From Streptomyces sp. GC420 (GTDB taxonomy: Bacteria; Actinomycetota; Actinomycetes; Streptomycetales; Streptomycetaceae): a stretch of 33,981 bases of DNA. Both the position numbers and the translations under genes were made by a program. Position 1 is the stretch's first letter. Each line of letters begins with the position of its first letter. The notes under the pieces were generated by a model. The model was not told the origin of the DNA and did no database searches. It was given only the letters and a program-made list of their open reading frames with translations. Shown here piece by piece: positions 32,788-33,981 of the stretch. Location: positions 1 through 33,981 of the forward strand of contig NZ_JAAAXQ010000033.1 of assembly GCF_009916105.1 (NCBI RefSeq). Direction: 5' to 3'.

Positions 32788-32797
32788 GCCACAGCTT

Positions 32798-32849
32798 GGT
32801 GAACGCACACCCTCTCGGGTGAACCGAGGGCCGCCGGATCTGACAGGAT
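32798..32849 (+). promoter_or_regulatory. sorC upstream region with direct repeats
   Basis: GGTGAAC occurs at 32798-32804 and again at 32818-32824, exactly 20 bp (two helical turns) apart. A -10-like CAGGAT (32844-32849, preceded by TGA) follows. This may be an operator-promoter for the sugar-responsive regulator gene. A weak hairpin (32814-32828) overlaps it. Confidence 0.4.
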
Positions 32850-32891
32850 GAACGGCGAGTCCAGAGTGTGAACAGCAGTGAGGAGATCGCG

Positions 32892-33917
32892 GTGTCTGCT
32901 TCGTCGGCGGGACGGTCGGCCCTGCGGATGGGACCCGCTGAGCTGGTGCAGGCGGCGGCCATGGCCCGACGCTTCTACCTCGAGGGCAAGTCCAAGATCC
33001 AGATCGCGGAGGAGTTCGGCGTCAGCCGCTTCAAGGTCGCCCGGGTCCTGGAGACCGCCCTCGAACGTGACCTCGTGCGCATCGAGATCCGGGTGCCCGC
33101 CGAGCTCGACGCCGAGCGCTCCGACGCACTGCGGGCCCGCTACGGCCTCCGGCACGCCGTCGTCGTCGAATCGCCGGCCGACGCCGACTCCGCCGACTCC
33201 GCCGACCCGGAGAACCTCGGAGAGGTGGCGGCCGACCTGCTCGGCGAGCTCGTCACCGAGGGTGACGTGCTCGGCCTGGCCTGGGGCCGGTCCACGATCC
33301 ACATGGCCGCCGCCCTCGACCGGCTGCCGCCCTGCACGGTCGTACAGCTGACCGGTGTGTACGACGCGGGCACGGCGGAGCGCGGCTCGGTCGAGGCGGT
33401 GCGCCGCGCCGCCCAGGTCTCAGGCGGCGACGCCCACCCCATCTACGCGCCCATGCTTCTCCCCGACGCGGCGACGGCCGCCGCGCTGCGCAGCCAGACC
33501 GGCATCGCCCGCGCCTTCGAGTACTTCGACAAGGTCACCGTCGCGGCCGTCTCCATCGGGTCCTGGGAGGCGGGTATCTCCACGGTCCACGACATGCTGA
33601 CCAAGGAGGAGCGAGAGCACTACGCCTCCCTGGGCGTCGCGGCCGAGATGTCCGCGCACCTCTTCGACGCCGAGGGCCGCCGGGTCGGCCGGGACCTGGG
33701 TGAGCGCTGTATCACCGTCGAGGCCGACCGGCTGCGGCGCATCCCCGAAGTGGTCGCCATCGCGGGCGGCCAGCGCAAGGCCGCCGCCATCGACGCGGTG
33801 CTCCGCTCCGGCCTGGTGACCAGCCTCGTGACGGACACCGCCGCCGCCGACCACCTGCTGACCACCCGGCCGATGCAGCGGCCCGCGCTGGACCGGGCGG
33901 ACCCCGACGGGGCCTGA
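32892..33917 (+). CDS. SorC-family sugar-binding transcriptional regulator
   Basis: 341-residue regulator. An N-terminal HTH lies at about 34-53 (SKIQIAEEFGVSRFKVARVLETALERDLV). The C-terminal sugar-phosphate-binding Rossmann-like domain includes GDVLGLAWGRST, VVQLTGVYD, VAAVSIGSWEAG and VVAIAGGQRKAAAI, as in DeoR/SorC proteins that bind phosphorylated sugars. I chose the GTG at 32892, which has AGGAG (32881-32885) 6 bases upstream, over the GTG at 32868. It lies 104 bp after rpe, so pentose or sugar phosphates are plausible effectors. That is inference. Confidence 0.9.
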   Translation: MSASSAGRSALRMGPAELVQAAAMARRFYLEGKSKIQIAEEFGVSRFKVARVLETALERDLVRIEIRVPAELDAERSDALRARYGLRHAVVVESPADADSADSADPENLGEVAADLLGELVTEGDVLGLAWGRSTIHMAAALDRLPPCTVVQLTGVYDAGTAERGSVEAVRRAAQVSGGDAHPIYAPMLLPDAATAAALRSQTGIARAFEYFDKVTVAAVSIGSWEAGISTVHDMLTKEEREHYASLGVAAEMSAHLFDAEGRRVGRDLGERCITVEADRLRRIPEVVAIAGGQRKAAAIDAVLRSGLVTSLVTDTAAADHLLTTRPMQRPALDRADPDGA

Positions 33918-33981
33918 GTACCACCGGGCCCGGTCCGCCCGCCCCCGGCCACCGGCCGGCACCCACCGAGTGACCGCGCCC

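Overview
The window is a chromosomal segment of a high-GC actinobacterium, almost certainly a Streptomyces. The evidence is GTG-rich starts, extreme GC at third codon positions, and the gene order aroB-aroQ / pepP-like-efp-nusB / bldD / pyrR-pyrB-pyrC-(membrane gene)-carA-carB-pyrD-pyrF / sIHF-gmk-rpoZ-coaBC-metK-priA / fmt-rsmB / rpe-sorC. BldD and sIHF are developmental or nucleoid regulators typical of this group. Most of the window is conserved core genome; species identity cannot be settled from the sequence alone.

Layout. Positions 10-2586 hold the end of a shikimate operon (aroB, aroQ) and a P-loop kinase-like gene with a proline-rich N-terminus. Positions 2743-4920 hold an M24-peptidase homologue with a degraded active site, then efp and nusB. 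A 21-bp hairpin separates these from bldD on the minus strand, whose promoter carries a consensus BldD box. Divergent from bldD is the pyrimidine cluster (5844-16181). It has a PyrR-type RNA loop just before the pyrR ribosome site, mostly overlapping stop/start codons, and one break between carB and pyrD holding a hairpin and a perfect 16.6-copy heptamer array. Positions 16391-22764 hold sIHF, guanylate kinase, RNA polymerase omega, CoaBC, MetK and a helicase-dead type of PriA, with strong hairpins after rpoZ, coaBC and metK. A minus-strand HTH gene (23243-23863) is divergent from fmt and rsmB.

Positions 26559-32100 look like a variable insert between rsmB and rpe: an AraC-type regulator with a VOC protein, a TetR regulator, a convergent short-chain dehydrogenase, and a membrane Ser/Thr kinase with a ricin-like outer domain. 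The window ends with rpe and a SorC-type regulator.

Functionally the core makes UMP from bicarbonate and glutamine (CarAB, PyrB, PyrC, PyrD, PyrF), GDP (Gmk), coenzyme A precursor and S-adenosylmethionine. It also supports translation initiation and polyproline synthesis (Fmt, EF-P). No clearly new multi-gene system is evident. The most notable items are the M24 homologue with substituted metal ligands, the heptamer array inside the pyr cluster, the pyrR leader, and a recurring -10-like hexamer 6-7 bases before start codons that suggests many leaderless mRNAs.
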